A stretch of 64,000 bases of DNA from an uncultured Flavobacteriaceae bacterium (GCA_947501845.1 CANMXP010000015.1:43753-107752), one strand, 5' to 3'. Counted from the stretch's first letter, positions 34,221 to 44,482 are shown. Notes: generated by a model from the letters alone, not told the origin. Translations and numbers: made by a program.

Positions 34221-35060
34221 ATGAAATCAGAAGTAATAAAATCATTAGCAAATAACTTTGAAGACCATTCTCAAACCACTGAAAATGGTATAGAATTTTG
34301 GTTTGCAAGAGATCTTCAACACTTATTAGGGTATTCTGAATGGAGAAATTTCCAAAAAGTAATTACTAAAAGTAAAATTTCTTGTGAAGTAACAGGAAAT
34401 GGTATTTTAGACCATTTTGTTGACGTCAACAAAATGGTAAAACTAGGATCGGGAAGTGAGCGAGAAATAGATGATATTATGTTGACCAGATATGCTTGTT
34501 ATTTGGTAGCCCAAAATGGAGATCCAAGAAAGGAACAAATTGCATTTGCACAAAATTATTTCGCAATACAAACTAGAAAGTTTGAAGAAATAGAACAGCG
34601 AATAAAAGATTGGGAGAGACTGCAGGCAAGACAAAAGCTAACACTATCTGAAAAAGAATTATCTGAACTTATTTATGAACAAACAGGCAATGATAGAAAT
34701 TTTGGACTAATAAGAAGTAAAGGAGACCAGGCCTTATTTGGTAAAACGACTCAGCAAATGAAAAATAAGCTCGGAATACCTAAAGGAAGGGCATTAGCCG
34801 ATTTTTTGCCTACTATAACCATAAAAGCTAAGGACTTTGCGACAGAAATTACCGTATTTAATACTAAAGAAAAAGGTTTAAAAAACGAAAGACAGATTTC
34901 TGCTGAACATATTACAAACAATAGGTCTGTTAGAAAAATTCTAATTAATAGAGGGATAAAACCTGAAGAGCTTCCTGCTGAAGAAGATGTTAAGAAACTT
35001 GAGCGTAGGGTTATTTCTGAACCAAAAAAACTTGGAAAAAATCCAGATAAATTGAACTAA
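34221..35060 (+). CDS. dinD: DNA-damage-inducible protein D
   Basis: A 279-residue protein close in length to E. coli DinD (about 274). An N-terminal BRO-N/KilA-like domain (about 20-130; FWFARDLQHLLGYSEWRNF, LTRYACYLVAQNGDPRK) and the IQTRKFEEIEQR to TTQQMKNKLGIPKGRALADFLP region are characteristic. DinD is SOS-induced in E. coli and inhibits RecA strand exchange. SOS control here is not shown, though a palindrome lies just upstream. Single gene between gltX and the DUF4175 gene. Confidence 0.9.
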   Translation: MKSEVIKSLANNFEDHSQTTENGIEFWFARDLQHLLGYSEWRNFQKVITKSKISCEVTGNGILDHFVDVNKMVKLGSGSEREIDDIMLTRYACYLVAQNGDPRKEQIAFAQNYFAIQTRKFEEIEQRIKDWERLQARQKLTLSEKELSELIYEQTGNDRNFGLIRSKGDQALFGKTTQQMKNKLGIPKGRALADFLPTITIKAKDFATEITVFNTKEKGLKNERQISAEHITNNRSVRKILINRGIKPEELPAEEDVKKLERRVISEPKKLGKNPDKLN

Positions 35061-35101
35061 AAATTACATGCTTCAGTTATGATGTGTTAAATAATTACTT
35101 A

Positions 35102-38100
35102 ATGAACAACTTCAAAAACATACAAAATAAATTAGAGGCATTTATAAAACGCTATTATACAAATGAATTGCTAAAAGGTGCTATTTTGTTTTTTGCCATT
35201 GGCTTGCTCTATTTTTTGTTCACACTATTTATTGAACATGTTTTATGGTTAAGCACCATGGCCAGAACCATTTTATTTTGGTTGTTTATAGCTGTAGAAA
35301 TAGCTTTGATTGTAAAATTTATTGCTATGCCCTTAGCAAAATTATTCAACCTTCAAAAAGGTATTAATTATGAAGATGCCTCGAGAATTATAGGGCAGCA
35401 TTTTCCCGAAGTTAATGATAAATTGCTAAATGTCCTGCAATTAAATCAAAACAAATCGCAATCTGAATTACTTTTGGCTAGCATCGAACAAAAGTCGTTG
35501 GAGCTTCATCCGATTCCTTTTAAATTGGCTGTTAACTTAAAAAATAACGTACGTTATTTAAAGTATGCTGCGATTCCATTGCTTATTTTATTGCTCATCT
35601 TTTTAACTGGTAATTTTAGTTTGTTTAGTGATAGTTACAAACGTATTGTTCATTACAAAACAGCCTACGAACCACCAGCTCCGTTTCAATTTTATGTAGT
35701 GAACGACAATTTAAAAGCTATTGAAAACAAAGATTTTAAACTTATTGTAAAAACGGCAGGGGAGCTTACACCAGAAAATGCTCAAATAACTTATAATAAC
35801 GAAACCTATTTTTTACAACAAAAAGACGTAGGGGAATTTGAATATGTGTTTTCACAACTTAAATCGGATATTCGTTTTGAGTTATCGGCTAACGATGTAA
35901 GATCTAAACCTTATAACATTAAAATTATTGAAGTTCCTTCTTTGCTGAGTTTCGAAATGGTCTTAGATTATCCCAGCTACACCAAAAAGAAAGATGAAAC
36001 CATTAAAAGTACAGGAAATGCTTTGGTTCCAGAAGGTACCAATATTGTTTGGCAATTAAAAACTAAAGCTACAGAACAGGTTCATCTATATGCTCGTGAT
36101 ACGATTGATTTTTCTCCTCATGAATCAGGCATTTTCCAAGCTTCAAAACGTATTTATAATAATTTGGATTACAGCTTAAGCACTAGTAATAAAAATCTTA
36201 AAAATTACGAGAATTTGGCATTTAGTATTGGGGTTGTTAAAGATGAATATCCAGAAATTGACCTAAAAGTAGAAACAGATAGTTTGGATTTACAGTCTCT
36301 CTATTTTTATGGACAGGTAAGTGATGATTATGGCTTTAGCAAATTACAACTCGTGTATTATCCTTCTAATGATGAAAAAAACAAGCAATATGAGAATATT
36401 CCTATATCTAATTCTAACATTGCAGAATTTATAAGTGCTTTCCCAAATAATATAGATATTGAAGCGGGTACACCTTATGAATTATACTTTCAAGTATTTG
36501 ATAATGATGTAATTAACAAATACAAAACAGCTAAAAGTAATGTGTTTAGTTATAGGAAACGCACCAAAGAAGAAGACGCTCAAAAAAACTTAGACGAACA
36601 AAGCCAAACGATTAAAGATTTAAATAAATCTTTAGAAAAATTTGATGAACAAGATAAAAAATTAGAGGAGCTCACTAAAACTCAAAAAGAAAAATCGACT
36701 TTAAATTTTAATGATAAGAAAAAGTTAGAATCATTTTTTAAGCGCCAGAAACAGCAAGATGAAATGATGAAAAATTTTAACAAGAAGTTAAAAGATAATT
36801 TAGAAGAATTTCAAAAGGAAGACATAAAAGAGGATCCATTTAAAGAAGACTTAAAAGAGCGTTTAAAAGAAAACGAAGAGCAGCTGAAGAAAGATGAGAA
36901 GTTGTTGGATGAGTTAAAAAAACTCATGGAAAAAATCAATAAAGAAGACGTTATAACAAAAAAGTTAGAAGAACTCGCCAAACAAAATAAAAACAAAAAA
37001 CGAAGTTTAGAGCAGTTGCTGGAATTAACAAAACGTTTTTATGTTGAGAAAAAATTAGAAAAACTTAAAAGTGATTTAAAAAAACTTGCAGAAGAACAAG
37101 AAAAATTATCTAAAAAATCTAAGCAAGAAAACACTAAAGAAAAGCAGGAAACATTAAATAAAGAATTTGAAAAATTCTCTAAGCAATTAGAAGATTTAAA
37201 GAAAGATAGTAAAGCTTTAAAAAAACCTATTGATATTCCTCAAGACAAATTAGAAGAGAATGCCATTAAAAAAGAACAGGAAAATGCTTCTGAAGCATTA
37301 GAGAAAAAAGAGCAAGAGCAGACAGGTGAAAAAGAAGAAGGAGGGGAGAAACCAGATAAAAAACAGAATGATAATTTAAAGAATGCTCAAAAAAGCCAAA
37401 AGAAAGCTGCTCAAAAAATGAAAAAAATGAGTGAGCAAATGCAAAGTGCCATGCAAGCTGGTGGCGGTGAGCAAATGCAAGAAGATGTAGAAATGCTTCG
37501 TCAGATTCTAGATAATTTGGTACTATTTTCTTTTGATCAGGAAAGTGTCATGAATCAATTTAAAAATATTGATGCTAATCATAACAAATTTGCATCCTAT
37601 TTGCGCAAACAAAATAACTTAAAAGAGCATTTTGAGCATATAGACGACAGCTTGTTTGCTTTATCGCTCCGCCAACCAAAACTTTCAGAAAGGGTGAATA
37701 AAGAAATCACCGAGGTTTATTACAACATAGATAAAGCTTTAAGTTTATTAGCCGAAAATCAGTTGTATCAAGGTGTCTCCAATCAACAATTTGCCATCAC
37801 TGCAGCAAATAATTTAGCAAACTTTTTAAGTGATGTTTTAGATAATATGCAAGAAAACTTGAGTATGTCTCCTGGTAAAGGCGGTCAAGGGGATATGCAA
37901 TTACCAGATATTATTATGAGCCAAGAAGAGCTTAATAAAATGATGCAGGAGGGTATGAAAAAAGGAGAAAAAGGAAACCCTAAAGATAAGGAAGGCCAAG
38001 GTGAAAAAGAAGGGAAGGGCGAAAAAGATGGAAAGAAAGGAAATGAGGGTGAAAAGAGTAAAGAAGGAGAAAAGGGAAAAAAAGGTGACAAACAAGGCGA

Positions 38101-38560
38101 AGGAAATAAAAATGGTGGCGAAGGCGAAGGAAGTAATGAGGACATGAATGGTTTGCTATATGAAATATACCAACAACAACAACAATTAAGAAAAGCATTA
38201 GAAGAAAGATTATCTAAAGAAGGGAAGGGAAAAGGAGGTAATGGTGATGCTTTATTAAGGAAGATGGAAAATATTGAATTGGATTTATTGAATAAAGGAT
38301 TTACAAATCAAACCCTTCAAAAAATGATGCAATTAAAACATCAATTATTAAAATTGGAGAATGCTACCTTTCAGCAAGGTGAGGATAACAAAAGAGAATC
38401 TGAAACGAATAAAAATAATTTCAACAATAATACAAACAACCAAATTCCTACTGCAAAACAATATTTTAAAACCACCGAAATATTAAACAGACAAGCTTTA
38501 CCTTTGCAACAAGTTTACAAAAAGAAAGTGCAAGAATATTTTAAGCAGACTAATGATTAA
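35102..38560 (+). CDS. DUF4175 family membrane protein with long coiled coil
   Basis: A 1152-residue protein from the ATG at 35102; a GTG six codons upstream is in frame but gives a poorer N-terminus. Membrane spans lie at about 24-45, 53-75 and 155-175. A large extracytoplasmic region follows, then a Lys/Glu/Gln-rich coiled coil (about 486-786) and a low-complexity Gly-Lys-Glu segment (about 952-1016). The pattern matches the large DUF4175 proteins of Bacteroidetes, whose role is not established. It overlaps ybeY by 8 bp and so forms an operon with it. Confidence 0.85.
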   Translation: MNNFKNIQNKLEAFIKRYYTNELLKGAILFFAIGLLYFLFTLFIEHVLWLSTMARTILFWLFIAVEIALIVKFIAMPLAKLFNLQKGINYEDASRIIGQHFPEVNDKLLNVLQLNQNKSQSELLLASIEQKSLELHPIPFKLAVNLKNNVRYLKYAAIPLLILLLIFLTGNFSLFSDSYKRIVHYKTAYEPPAPFQFYVVNDNLKAIENKDFKLIVKTAGELTPENAQITYNNETYFLQQKDVGEFEYVFSQLKSDIRFELSANDVRSKPYNIKIIEVPSLLSFEMVLDYPSYTKKKDETIKSTGNALVPEGTNIVWQLKTKATEQVHLYARDTIDFSPHESGIFQASKRIYNNLDYSLSTSNKNLKNYENLAFSIGVVKDEYPEIDLKVETDSLDLQSLYFYGQVSDDYGFSKLQLVYYPSNDEKNKQYENIPISNSNIAEFISAFPNNIDIEAGTPYELYFQVFDNDVINKYKTAKSNVFSYRKRTKEEDAQKNLDEQSQTIKDLNKSLEKFDEQDKKLEELTKTQKEKSTLNFNDKKKLESFFKRQKQQDEMMKNFNKKLKDNLEEFQKEDIKEDPFKEDLKERLKENEEQLKKDEKLLDELKKLMEKINKEDVITKKLEELAKQNKNKKRSLEQLLELTKRFYVEKKLEKLKSDLKKLAEEQEKLSKKSKQENTKEKQETLNKEFEKFSKQLEDLKKDSKALKKPIDIPQDKLEENAIKKEQENASEALEKKEQEQTGEKEEGGEKPDKKQNDNLKNAQKSQKKAAQKMKKMSEQMQSAMQAGGGEQMQEDVEMLRQILDNLVLFSFDQESVMNQFKNIDANHNKFASYLRKQNNLKEHFEHIDDSLFALSLRQPKLSERVNKEITEVYYNIDKALSLLAENQLYQGVSNQQFAITAANNLANFLSDVLDNMQENLSMSPGKGGQGDMQLPDIIMSQEELNKMMQEGMKKGEKGNPKDKEGQGEKEGKGEKDGKKGNEGEKSKEGEKGKKGDKQGEGNKNGGEGEGSNEDMNGLLYEIYQQQQQLRKALEERLSKEGKGKGGNGDALLRKMENIELDLLNKGFTNQTLQKMMQLKHQLLKLENATFQQGEDNKRESETNKNNFNNNTNNQIPTAKQYFKTTEILNRQALPLQQVYKKKVQEYFKQTND

Positions 38561-38963
38561 CTTCAATTACGAAACCGATTTTTCTTTAAAGAATGAAGCG
38601 GAAGTTTCCAACTGGATTTTAAATACTATTTCTGAAGAGTCTCATAAATTAGAAGAAATTAATTATGTGTTTTGTGATGATGAATACCTTCATAAATTGA
38701 ATGTAGAATTTCTAAATCATGATACTTTAACAGACATCATTAGCTTTGATTATTCTATTGGTAAATTAATACAGGGTGATATTTTTATTTCTATAGAAAG
38801 GGTAAAAGATAATGCTAAAGATTTCTCTGTACCATTTGAAGAAGAATTGAATCGTGTTATCATTCACGGTGTACTTCATTATTGTGGCTATAAAGACAAA
38901 ACAGATGAAGATGCTAAAATAATGCGAGAAAAAGAAAACCATTATTTAAAACAATTGGCTTAA
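38553..38963 (+). CDS. ybeY: Endoribonuclease / rRNA maturation factor YbeY
   Basis: A 136-residue metalloprotein acting in 16S rRNA 3'-end processing and ribosome quality control. The zinc motif reads HGVLHYCGYKD: H105 and H109 are present, while the place of the usual third histidine (HGxLHLxGYDH) is Asp115. LTDIISFDY is also a family hallmark. It overlaps the upstream gene by 8 bp. Confidence 0.93.
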   Translation: MINFNYETDFSLKNEAEVSNWILNTISEESHKLEEINYVFCDDEYLHKLNVEFLNHDTLTDIISFDYSIGKLIQGDIFISIERVKDNAKDFSVPFEEELNRVIIHGVLHYCGYKDKTDEDAKIMREKENHYLKQLA

Positions 38964-39113
38964 TATAAAATCTATGTTTTTATACAGCACATTTTATTTA
39001 TTATATAAATAGCCTCCTTAACCAACCTATAAATTTATTAATTACAAATTAGCTAAGCCATTAAAACGATGGGCAAAGTAGGAATACAAATACTCTGTTT
39101 TATAGAAACAACG

Positions 39114-39121
39114 TATATTTG
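39114..39121 (+). promoter_or_regulatory. TATATTTG -7 box for mnmG
   Basis: Exact TANNTTTG match 60 bp before the mnmG ATG and 20 bp upstream of the first parS-like palindrome, so the palindrome would lie in the 5' leader. Confidence 0.5.
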
Positions 39122-39141
39122 CAAACTCAAAATAATAGATA

Positions 39142-39157
39142 TGTTCCACGTGGAACA
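39142..39157. promoter_or_regulatory. parS-like site 1 (ParB binding)
   Basis: TGTTCCACGTGGAACA is a perfect 16-bp palindrome and differs from the B. subtilis-type parS TGTTTCACGTGAAACA by one symmetric base pair. It lies 23 bp before mnmG. parS sites cluster near chromosome origins and nucleate ParB for segregation. Confidence 0.85.
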
Positions 39158-39180
39158 TAGGTGTTTTAAAATCAAAAATC

Positions 39181-41052
39181 ATGTTTAACGAAGTGTATGA
39201 TGTTATAGTTGTTGGAGCAGGTCACGCAGGAAGTGAAGCTGCTGCCGCTGCTGCAAATATGGGTAGCAAGACTTTACTTGTAACCATGAATCTGCAAAAT
39301 ATAGCTCAAATGTCTTGTAATCCAGCTATGGGTGGTATTGCCAAAGGACAAATAGTAAGAGAGATTGATGCACTTGGTGGTTATAGTGGCATTGTATCTG
39401 ATACCTCTGCTATACAGTTTAAAATGCTTAACAAATCTAAAGGACCAGCTATGTGGAGTCCGAGGGTTCAGAGCGATCGTATGCGTTTTGCTGAAGATTG
39501 GAGATTACTTTTAGAAGGAACTCCAAATCTTGATTTTTATCAGGAAATGGTATCTGGTTTGATAGTAGAAAAAGGAAAAGTAACTGGTGTTAAAACATCA
39601 TTAGGAATAGAGATAAAAGCAAAGTCTGTTGTTTTAACAAACGGTACTTTTTTAAATGGTCTAATTCATATTGGTGACAAAAATTTTGGTGGTGGTAGAG
39701 CAGGGGAAAAAGCAGCAACTGGAATAACAGAACAACTATTAGATTTAGGTTTCGATTATGGTAGAATGAAAACTGGAACACCTCCTAGAGTTGATGGACG
39801 GAGTTTAGATTATTCTAAAATGGTGGAACAACCTGGTGATGACAATCCAGAAAAATTCTCCTATTTAGACATTACAAAACCATTAAAAAATCAACGTTCT
39901 TGTTATATGACTTATACCAGTCTTGAGGTACATGATTTACTCCGTGAAGGTTTTGATAGGTCACCTATGTTTAATGGTAGAATTAAAAGTTTAGGGCCAC
40001 GTTATTGTCCTTCTATAGAAGATAAAATAAATAGATTTGCAGATAAGGATAGACATCAATTATTTATAGAACCAGAAGGTTGGAATACTTGTGAAGTATA
40101 TGTGAATGGCTTTTCTACATCACTTCCAGAAGACGTACAATTTAAAGCTTTACGATCTGTAGTTGGCTTTGAAAACGTGAAGTTTTTTAGACCAGGATAT
40201 GCTATTGAGTATGATTATTTCCCACCAACACAATTAAAACATACTTTAGAAACCAAGCTTGTAGATGGCTTATATTTTGCAGGCCAGATTAACGGAACAA
40301 CAGGTTATGAAGAAGCAGCATCTCAAGGTTTGATGGCAGGTATAAATGCTAGTTTAAAAGTTCAGGAAAAAGATGCTTTTACACTAAAAAGAGATGAAGC
40401 ATATATAGGTGTTTTAATAGATGATTTAATTACGAAGGGCACGGAAGAACCATATAGAATGTTTACATCGAGAGCTGAGTATAGAACTTTATTACGTCAA
40501 GATAATGCAGATTTAAGATTAACACCTAAAGGTTTTGAGCTGGGATTAGCTAGTGAAAAACGCTTAAAAAGAATGGAACAAAAGCATAATGATGCTAAAA
40601 AATTTGTTGAGTTCTTTTCTAAAACAAGCGTAAAACCCGAAGAGGCAAATCCTGTTTTGGAATCTAAAAATTCTGCTTTGGTAAAACAATCTGATAAGAT
40701 GTTCAAAATCTTTTCAAGACCAAATATTACGATTCATGATGTTAGAAAATTTAAAGCTGTAGAGCAATATATCCAGGATAATAATTTAGATAATGAGGTT
40801 ATAGAACAAACAGAAATTCAAGTAAAATATTCTGGTTATATCGCCAAGGAAAAAAATAATGCCGATAAATTGAGTAGGTTAGAGTATGTAAAAATTCCAG
40901 AGAATTTTGATTATTCTCAAATTAAATCTATGAGTTTTGAAGCACGTGAAAAACTAAAAAAAATACAACCAACCACCGTATCGCAAGCATCAAGAATTAG
41001 TGGTGTTTCACCTAATGATATTTCTGTATTGTTAGTTTATATGGGTCGATAA
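39181..41052 (+). CDS. mnmG: tRNA uridine-5-carboxymethylaminomethyl modification enzyme MnmG
   Basis: A 623-residue FAD protein that, with MnmE, installs the cmnm5 group on U34 of certain tRNAs. The dinucleotide-binding GAGHAGSEAA (G12-x-G14-x-x-G17), CNPAMGGIAKG, the long GTPPRVDGRS region and the C-terminal YVKIPENFDYSQIKSMS stretch are family hallmarks. Length is normal. The gene is bracketed by two parS-like sites and is a classical neighbour of replication origins. Confidence 0.97.
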   Translation: MFNEVYDVIVVGAGHAGSEAAAAAANMGSKTLLVTMNLQNIAQMSCNPAMGGIAKGQIVREIDALGGYSGIVSDTSAIQFKMLNKSKGPAMWSPRVQSDRMRFAEDWRLLLEGTPNLDFYQEMVSGLIVEKGKVTGVKTSLGIEIKAKSVVLTNGTFLNGLIHIGDKNFGGGRAGEKAATGITEQLLDLGFDYGRMKTGTPPRVDGRSLDYSKMVEQPGDDNPEKFSYLDITKPLKNQRSCYMTYTSLEVHDLLREGFDRSPMFNGRIKSLGPRYCPSIEDKINRFADKDRHQLFIEPEGWNTCEVYVNGFSTSLPEDVQFKALRSVVGFENVKFFRPGYAIEYDYFPPTQLKHTLETKLVDGLYFAGQINGTTGYEEAASQGLMAGINASLKVQEKDAFTLKRDEAYIGVLIDDLITKGTEEPYRMFTSRAEYRTLLRQDNADLRLTPKGFELGLASEKRLKRMEQKHNDAKKFVEFFSKTSVKPEEANPVLESKNSALVKQSDKMFKIFSRPNITIHDVRKFKAVEQYIQDNNLDNEVIEQTEIQVKYSGYIAKEKNNADKLSRLEYVKIPENFDYSQIKSMSFEAREKLKKIQPTTVSQASRISGVSPNDISVLLVYMGR

Positions 41053-41070
41053 TTTAGCCAATTTTTAAAA

Positions 41071-41086
41071 CGTTCCACGTGGAACA
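41071..41086. promoter_or_regulatory. parS-like site 2 (ParB binding)
   Basis: CGTTCCACGTGGAACA shares 15 of 16 bases with site 1 and lies 18 bp after the mnmG stop. The two sites are about 1.93 kb apart and exactly flank the gene. Confidence 0.8.
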
Positions 41087-41116
41087 TTCTTTTTATAATT
41101 CTAAAAAATAATCCTT

Positions 41117-41692
41117 TTGAGCTTCATAGATAAAATAATAAAAATAGTTATAAGCTTACTTATTTTATCAATTTCTATTGCTTCCTGTGAACAGAAAAAC
41201 AACAAAATTGAAATAGCTAATCAATATTATAGTATTCTAAACAACTCTGATTATTCAAAAATTCCAACATTATTAATAGATAGTTTAATAACAAAAGAGA
41301 TTGAATACAAGAAAACTTTTTCTCAAGAAGAGTATATAGAATTACTAAAGTGGGTTTCTGTTTTTGAAGCAGAATATAAAGTTTTAGAAATTGAAGAAGA
41401 AAACGGAATTATAAAAACAAAGGTTTTACAAAAAGATAAAAGGATTCTTTTTCTTCATGAATCACCAATCATAACCAATCAAATTATTAGATTCAAAAAT
41501 AACAAAATAACAAGTATTGAAATTGTAAAATATGTTGCTTTTAATGATACCATATTTATTAAGAATAGAACAAAACTATTAAATTGGATAGATAAAAATC
41601 ATCCAGAATTAAAAGGTTTTTTACATGATCAAACAGAACAAGGTGCTTTAAAATATTTAAAAGCTATTAATCTATATAAAGAAGCAAATTAA
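41117..41692 (+). CDS. Hypothetical lipoprotein, 191 aa
   Basis: A membrane-anchored lipoprotein: hydrophobic stretch then lipobox ISIASC (Cys24), followed by a small alpha/beta domain of NTF2-like flavour (KIEIANQYYSILNNSDYSKIPTLL) and a C-terminal helix. No family is recognised. The start appears to be TTG at 41117; no ATG is available upstream before an in-frame stop at 41102-41104. It sits between mnmG and a methyltransferase gene. Confidence 0.75.
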   Translation: MSFIDKIIKIVISLLILSISIASCEQKNNKIEIANQYYSILNNSDYSKIPTLLIDSLITKEIEYKKTFSQEEYIELLKWVSVFEAEYKVLEIEEENGIIKTKVLQKDKRILFLHESPIITNQIIRFKNNKITSIEIVKYVAFNDTIFIKNRTKLLNWIDKNHPELKGFLHDQTEQGALKYLKAINLYKEAN

Positions 41693-41766
41693 AAACTGGC
41701 ACATTATATATTGTATTTGTAGATTTGGTTTTCTTTTTTTACTGATTACATTTTAGAATAACCGTA

Positions 41767-42618
41767 ATGGAAAATAAATCATTTTACTTAGAAGTTAAAG
41801 ATCATTCTGTTTCTGATGAAACATTCAAATTAATTCAAAATTATGAATACGGTTTTCTTGAAACAACACCACAACCATCTTTAGAAAAATTACCAGACTA
41901 TTATAAAAGTGAGGACTATATTTCGCATACAGATACACAGCGAAATCTATTTGAAAAAGTCTATCATTTAATAAGGCGAATATCATTAAAAAAGAAACTT
42001 AAATTAATTAATTCTTTTTCTTCAGAAGAAAAAAAACTTTTAGATGTTGGATGCGGTACTGGTGATTTTTTACAAATAGCAAAACAAAATAATTGGAACG
42101 TTTCTGGAATTGAACCTAACGAACAAGCTCGAAACATTGCAAATAAAAAAACTAATAATTCTGTATTTGAAACCGAAAAACTTTTAAAATTTGAGTCTGC
42201 AAGTTTTGATGTCATTACACTATGGCATGTATTGGAACATTTGCCAAATTTGGAAGATCATATCTCAATTTTAAAAAAATTATTAAAACCTCATGGTATT
42301 TTAATAATAGCTGTTCCTAATTATAAAAGTTACGATGCTAAATTTTATAAAGAATTTTGGGCTGCTTATGATGTACCAAGACATCTTTGGCATTTTAATA
42401 AGACGTCTATTTCAAAATTAGTTTTAAAAGTTTCCATGAAAGTTATAAAACTAAAACCTATGCTTTTTGATGCTTTTTATGTAAGCCTACTATCTGAAAA
42501 ATACAAACGTGGAAAAATGAATCCAATTAAAGGTTTTTGGATAGGATTACTTTCAAATATTAAAGCTATAAAGTCAAAAGAAGCTTCTTCATTAATTTAC
42601 ATCATTAAAAATAGCTAA
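41767..42618 (+). CDS. Class I SAM-dependent methyltransferase
   Basis: A 283-residue protein. The SAM-binding motif I LLDVGCGTGDF lies at about 92-102, the acidic end of strand beta2 in GIEPNEQA, and FDVITLWHVLEHLPN is the usual motif II/III region of Methyltransf_23-type enzymes. An N-terminal segment (PDYYKSEDYISHTD) is typical of O-methyltransferase-like proteins near cell-surface polysaccharide or lipid loci. Substrate unknown. Lone gene. Confidence 0.85.
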   Translation: MENKSFYLEVKDHSVSDETFKLIQNYEYGFLETTPQPSLEKLPDYYKSEDYISHTDTQRNLFEKVYHLIRRISLKKKLKLINSFSSEEKKLLDVGCGTGDFLQIAKQNNWNVSGIEPNEQARNIANKKTNNSVFETEKLLKFESASFDVITLWHVLEHLPNLEDHISILKKLLKPHGILIIAVPNYKSYDAKFYKEFWAAYDVPRHLWHFNKTSISKLVLKVSMKVIKLKPMLFDAFYVSLLSEKYKRGKMNPIKGFWIGLLSNIKAIKSKEASSLIYIIKNS

Positions 42619-42846
42619 AATCAATTTTAGCAAACATCCTTTGTCTTACACCTTATAAAATACACAATCACTTATCAATATTTTTTAAAGCTCTTAAATC
42701 GCTTTAAATCGCTTTATTTTTCATAGATATTAATTATTCATATAAAATAAATCTATAAATAATAGTTATAAGTTAAATTCAAAGCAGAATTTATCAAAAT
42801 TCTGAACTACTTTACTATTTTTGTTCAGATTTAAAAAAACGATAAA

Positions 42847-43362
42847 ATGAAAAATATACTTTATGTATTATTAGTGGCCGCGGTTTTTACTTCTTGTCAA
42901 AAAGAAAAAAAAATCGGATTTATAGATAACAGTCTTCTTATAAATGATTATCAAGAGAAAAAAGATTTAGAGACAAGATTTCAAGCAAAAGAAGAGCTTT
43001 TTAAAAAGAAAGCAGATAGTATTGGTCAAGCATTTCAATTAGAAGTACAGCAAACACAAATTACAGCTCAAAAATCATCAAAGAAAAAAGCACAAGAATT
43101 AATGGGTGGTTTACAACAAAAGCAACAAGTTTTACAACAGCAAATGCAATTTGAGCAACAGCAATTAACACAAGCATTCCAAACCGAAATAGATTCTGTC
43201 ATTGTTAAAGTTAAAGACTTTGTTAAAGATTACGGTAAGAAAAATGGTTACACTTATATATTAGGAACCAGTGATGCCGCTGCAACTGTTTTATACGGTA
43301 CAGACGAAAATGATTTAACACAAACTATCTTAGAAGCTTTAAACAAAGATTATAAGGAGTAA
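42847..43362 (+). CDS. OmpH/Skp-like periplasmic chaperone lipoprotein
   Basis: A 171-residue protein with a lipoprotein signal (VLLVAAVFTSC, Cys17). The KIGFIDNSLLINDY start is the OmpH strand, a Gln-rich coiled coil (about 35-125) follows, and the closing (Y)GYTYILGTSDAAATVLYGTDENDLTQTILEALN strand-helix completes the Skp fold. Skp proteins escort unfolded outer-membrane proteins; lipidated single copies outside the bamA locus are common in Bacteroidetes, roles unclear. A strong terminator follows. Confidence 0.85.
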   Translation: MKNILYVLLVAAVFTSCQKEKKIGFIDNSLLINDYQEKKDLETRFQAKEELFKKKADSIGQAFQLEVQQTQITAQKSSKKKAQELMGGLQQKQQVLQQQMQFEQQQLTQAFQTEIDSVIVKVKDFVKDYGKKNGYTYILGTSDAAATVLYGTDENDLTQTILEALNKDYKE

Positions 43363-43384
43363 TAAATAAAATTGACAAATGTAT

Positions 43385-43415
43385 TAAATCCTAGCTTCGG
43401 CTGGGATTTTTTGTT
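43385..43415 (+). terminator. Rho-independent terminator of the OmpH-like gene
   Basis: Stem AATCCTAGC/GCTGGGATT (one mismatch) closes on a TTCG tetraloop, followed by a T-rich tract TTTTGTTTT, 22 bp after the stop. Confidence 0.88.
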
Positions 43416-43994
43416 TTAGTATAGTACATTAACACGTCATTCTGTATTTATCCATAGAATATAATCAAAACATTCATAATACTTATTTGTAAGTTTTTTC
43501 TTTAAATAATATTATTTATGTTAGATTAATGCCTTTACAAGATAATAATACCTCTTCGTTTTAGAATCACGATTTAAACATACAAACTCTATACAATTTT
43601 AGTTTTATTTTAATGTCAGGTCGAAACCTAATTAAAACAACTCAATTTTTAAGACCTTTCGACTGCGCCCAAGGTAACAAGCTTTATTTTAAGAATTTTG
43701 TTAAAACTATTTTTATCTTTTTGAGTAAAGTATAATTTTCTGTTTATTAATTGAATTGATATTCAAACATATTTAAGATGCATATAGAAGCCTTAAATAG
43801 ATCTAATCATAAAGATATACTACCATTTTAGTAAACAGCTTCTAAAATTGATGTAAGAGCTAATCTAGGCCTATAATTTATATAACAACCGAAAGAATCT
43901 CTATTATCGGTATTAAAAGTAGTAATTAAAATTTCAGATAAAAATTAAACCATTTAAAAATCAAAATTCATCTTTACAAAATGAAAAATTAGAG

Positions 43995-44003
43995 TTATCC
44001 ACA
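43995..44003 (+). promoter_or_regulatory. DnaA box (perfect TTATCCACA)
   Basis: Exact consensus 9-mer, in the middle of the gene-free region; weaker one-mismatch copies lie at 43448-43456 and 44307-44315. Confidence 0.6.
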
Positions 44004-44482
44004 TTATATAGTATAATACTATTTTCTTTTTAAAATTTAAAAAAAACAATGGTGGTTATTATAGTGTGTTAATATCTAGGATAACTTTTTTAAATTTTAT
44101 TTTGATAATAATTAATTTACGTTCTATTAATGGTTTATTAACAATAGAATTTATTTTAATAAGTTCATTTTTAATGATTTTAAATTTTATATACACACTT
44201 GTTAACAACTAAAACTAACAGTTATTTATAATAACTATATTCCATTTTCTTGTTTACATCTACATTTTTTAGTCTAATAACATTGCTAAAAAAAGTGATT
44301 TAAATTTTTGGATAAGTGATATCAATTCTTGATTGAAAAAATAAATGGATTATCAATATTTTTCTTTTAGAAAGTAATGAACACTTATTAACAAGTAATT
44401 AATATAATAGCACACATTGTTTATTATTAACATACGCTTAAACTATAAAATATAGCTTGGTACTTCATCATAATTATTTTAT

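Noticed and set aside
37885..38198. Open minus-strand frames rich in Ser/Phe/Pro opposite the DUF4175 gene
   Set aside because: They are the mirror of the Lys/Glu/Gly low-complexity coding segment; composition explains the absence of stops and no initiation signal is present.
43660..43682. CTTTCGACTGCGCCCAAGG-type segment as a functional origin element
   Set aside because: It resembles a common dispersed intergenic repeat of flavobacteria and has no DnaA-box features.
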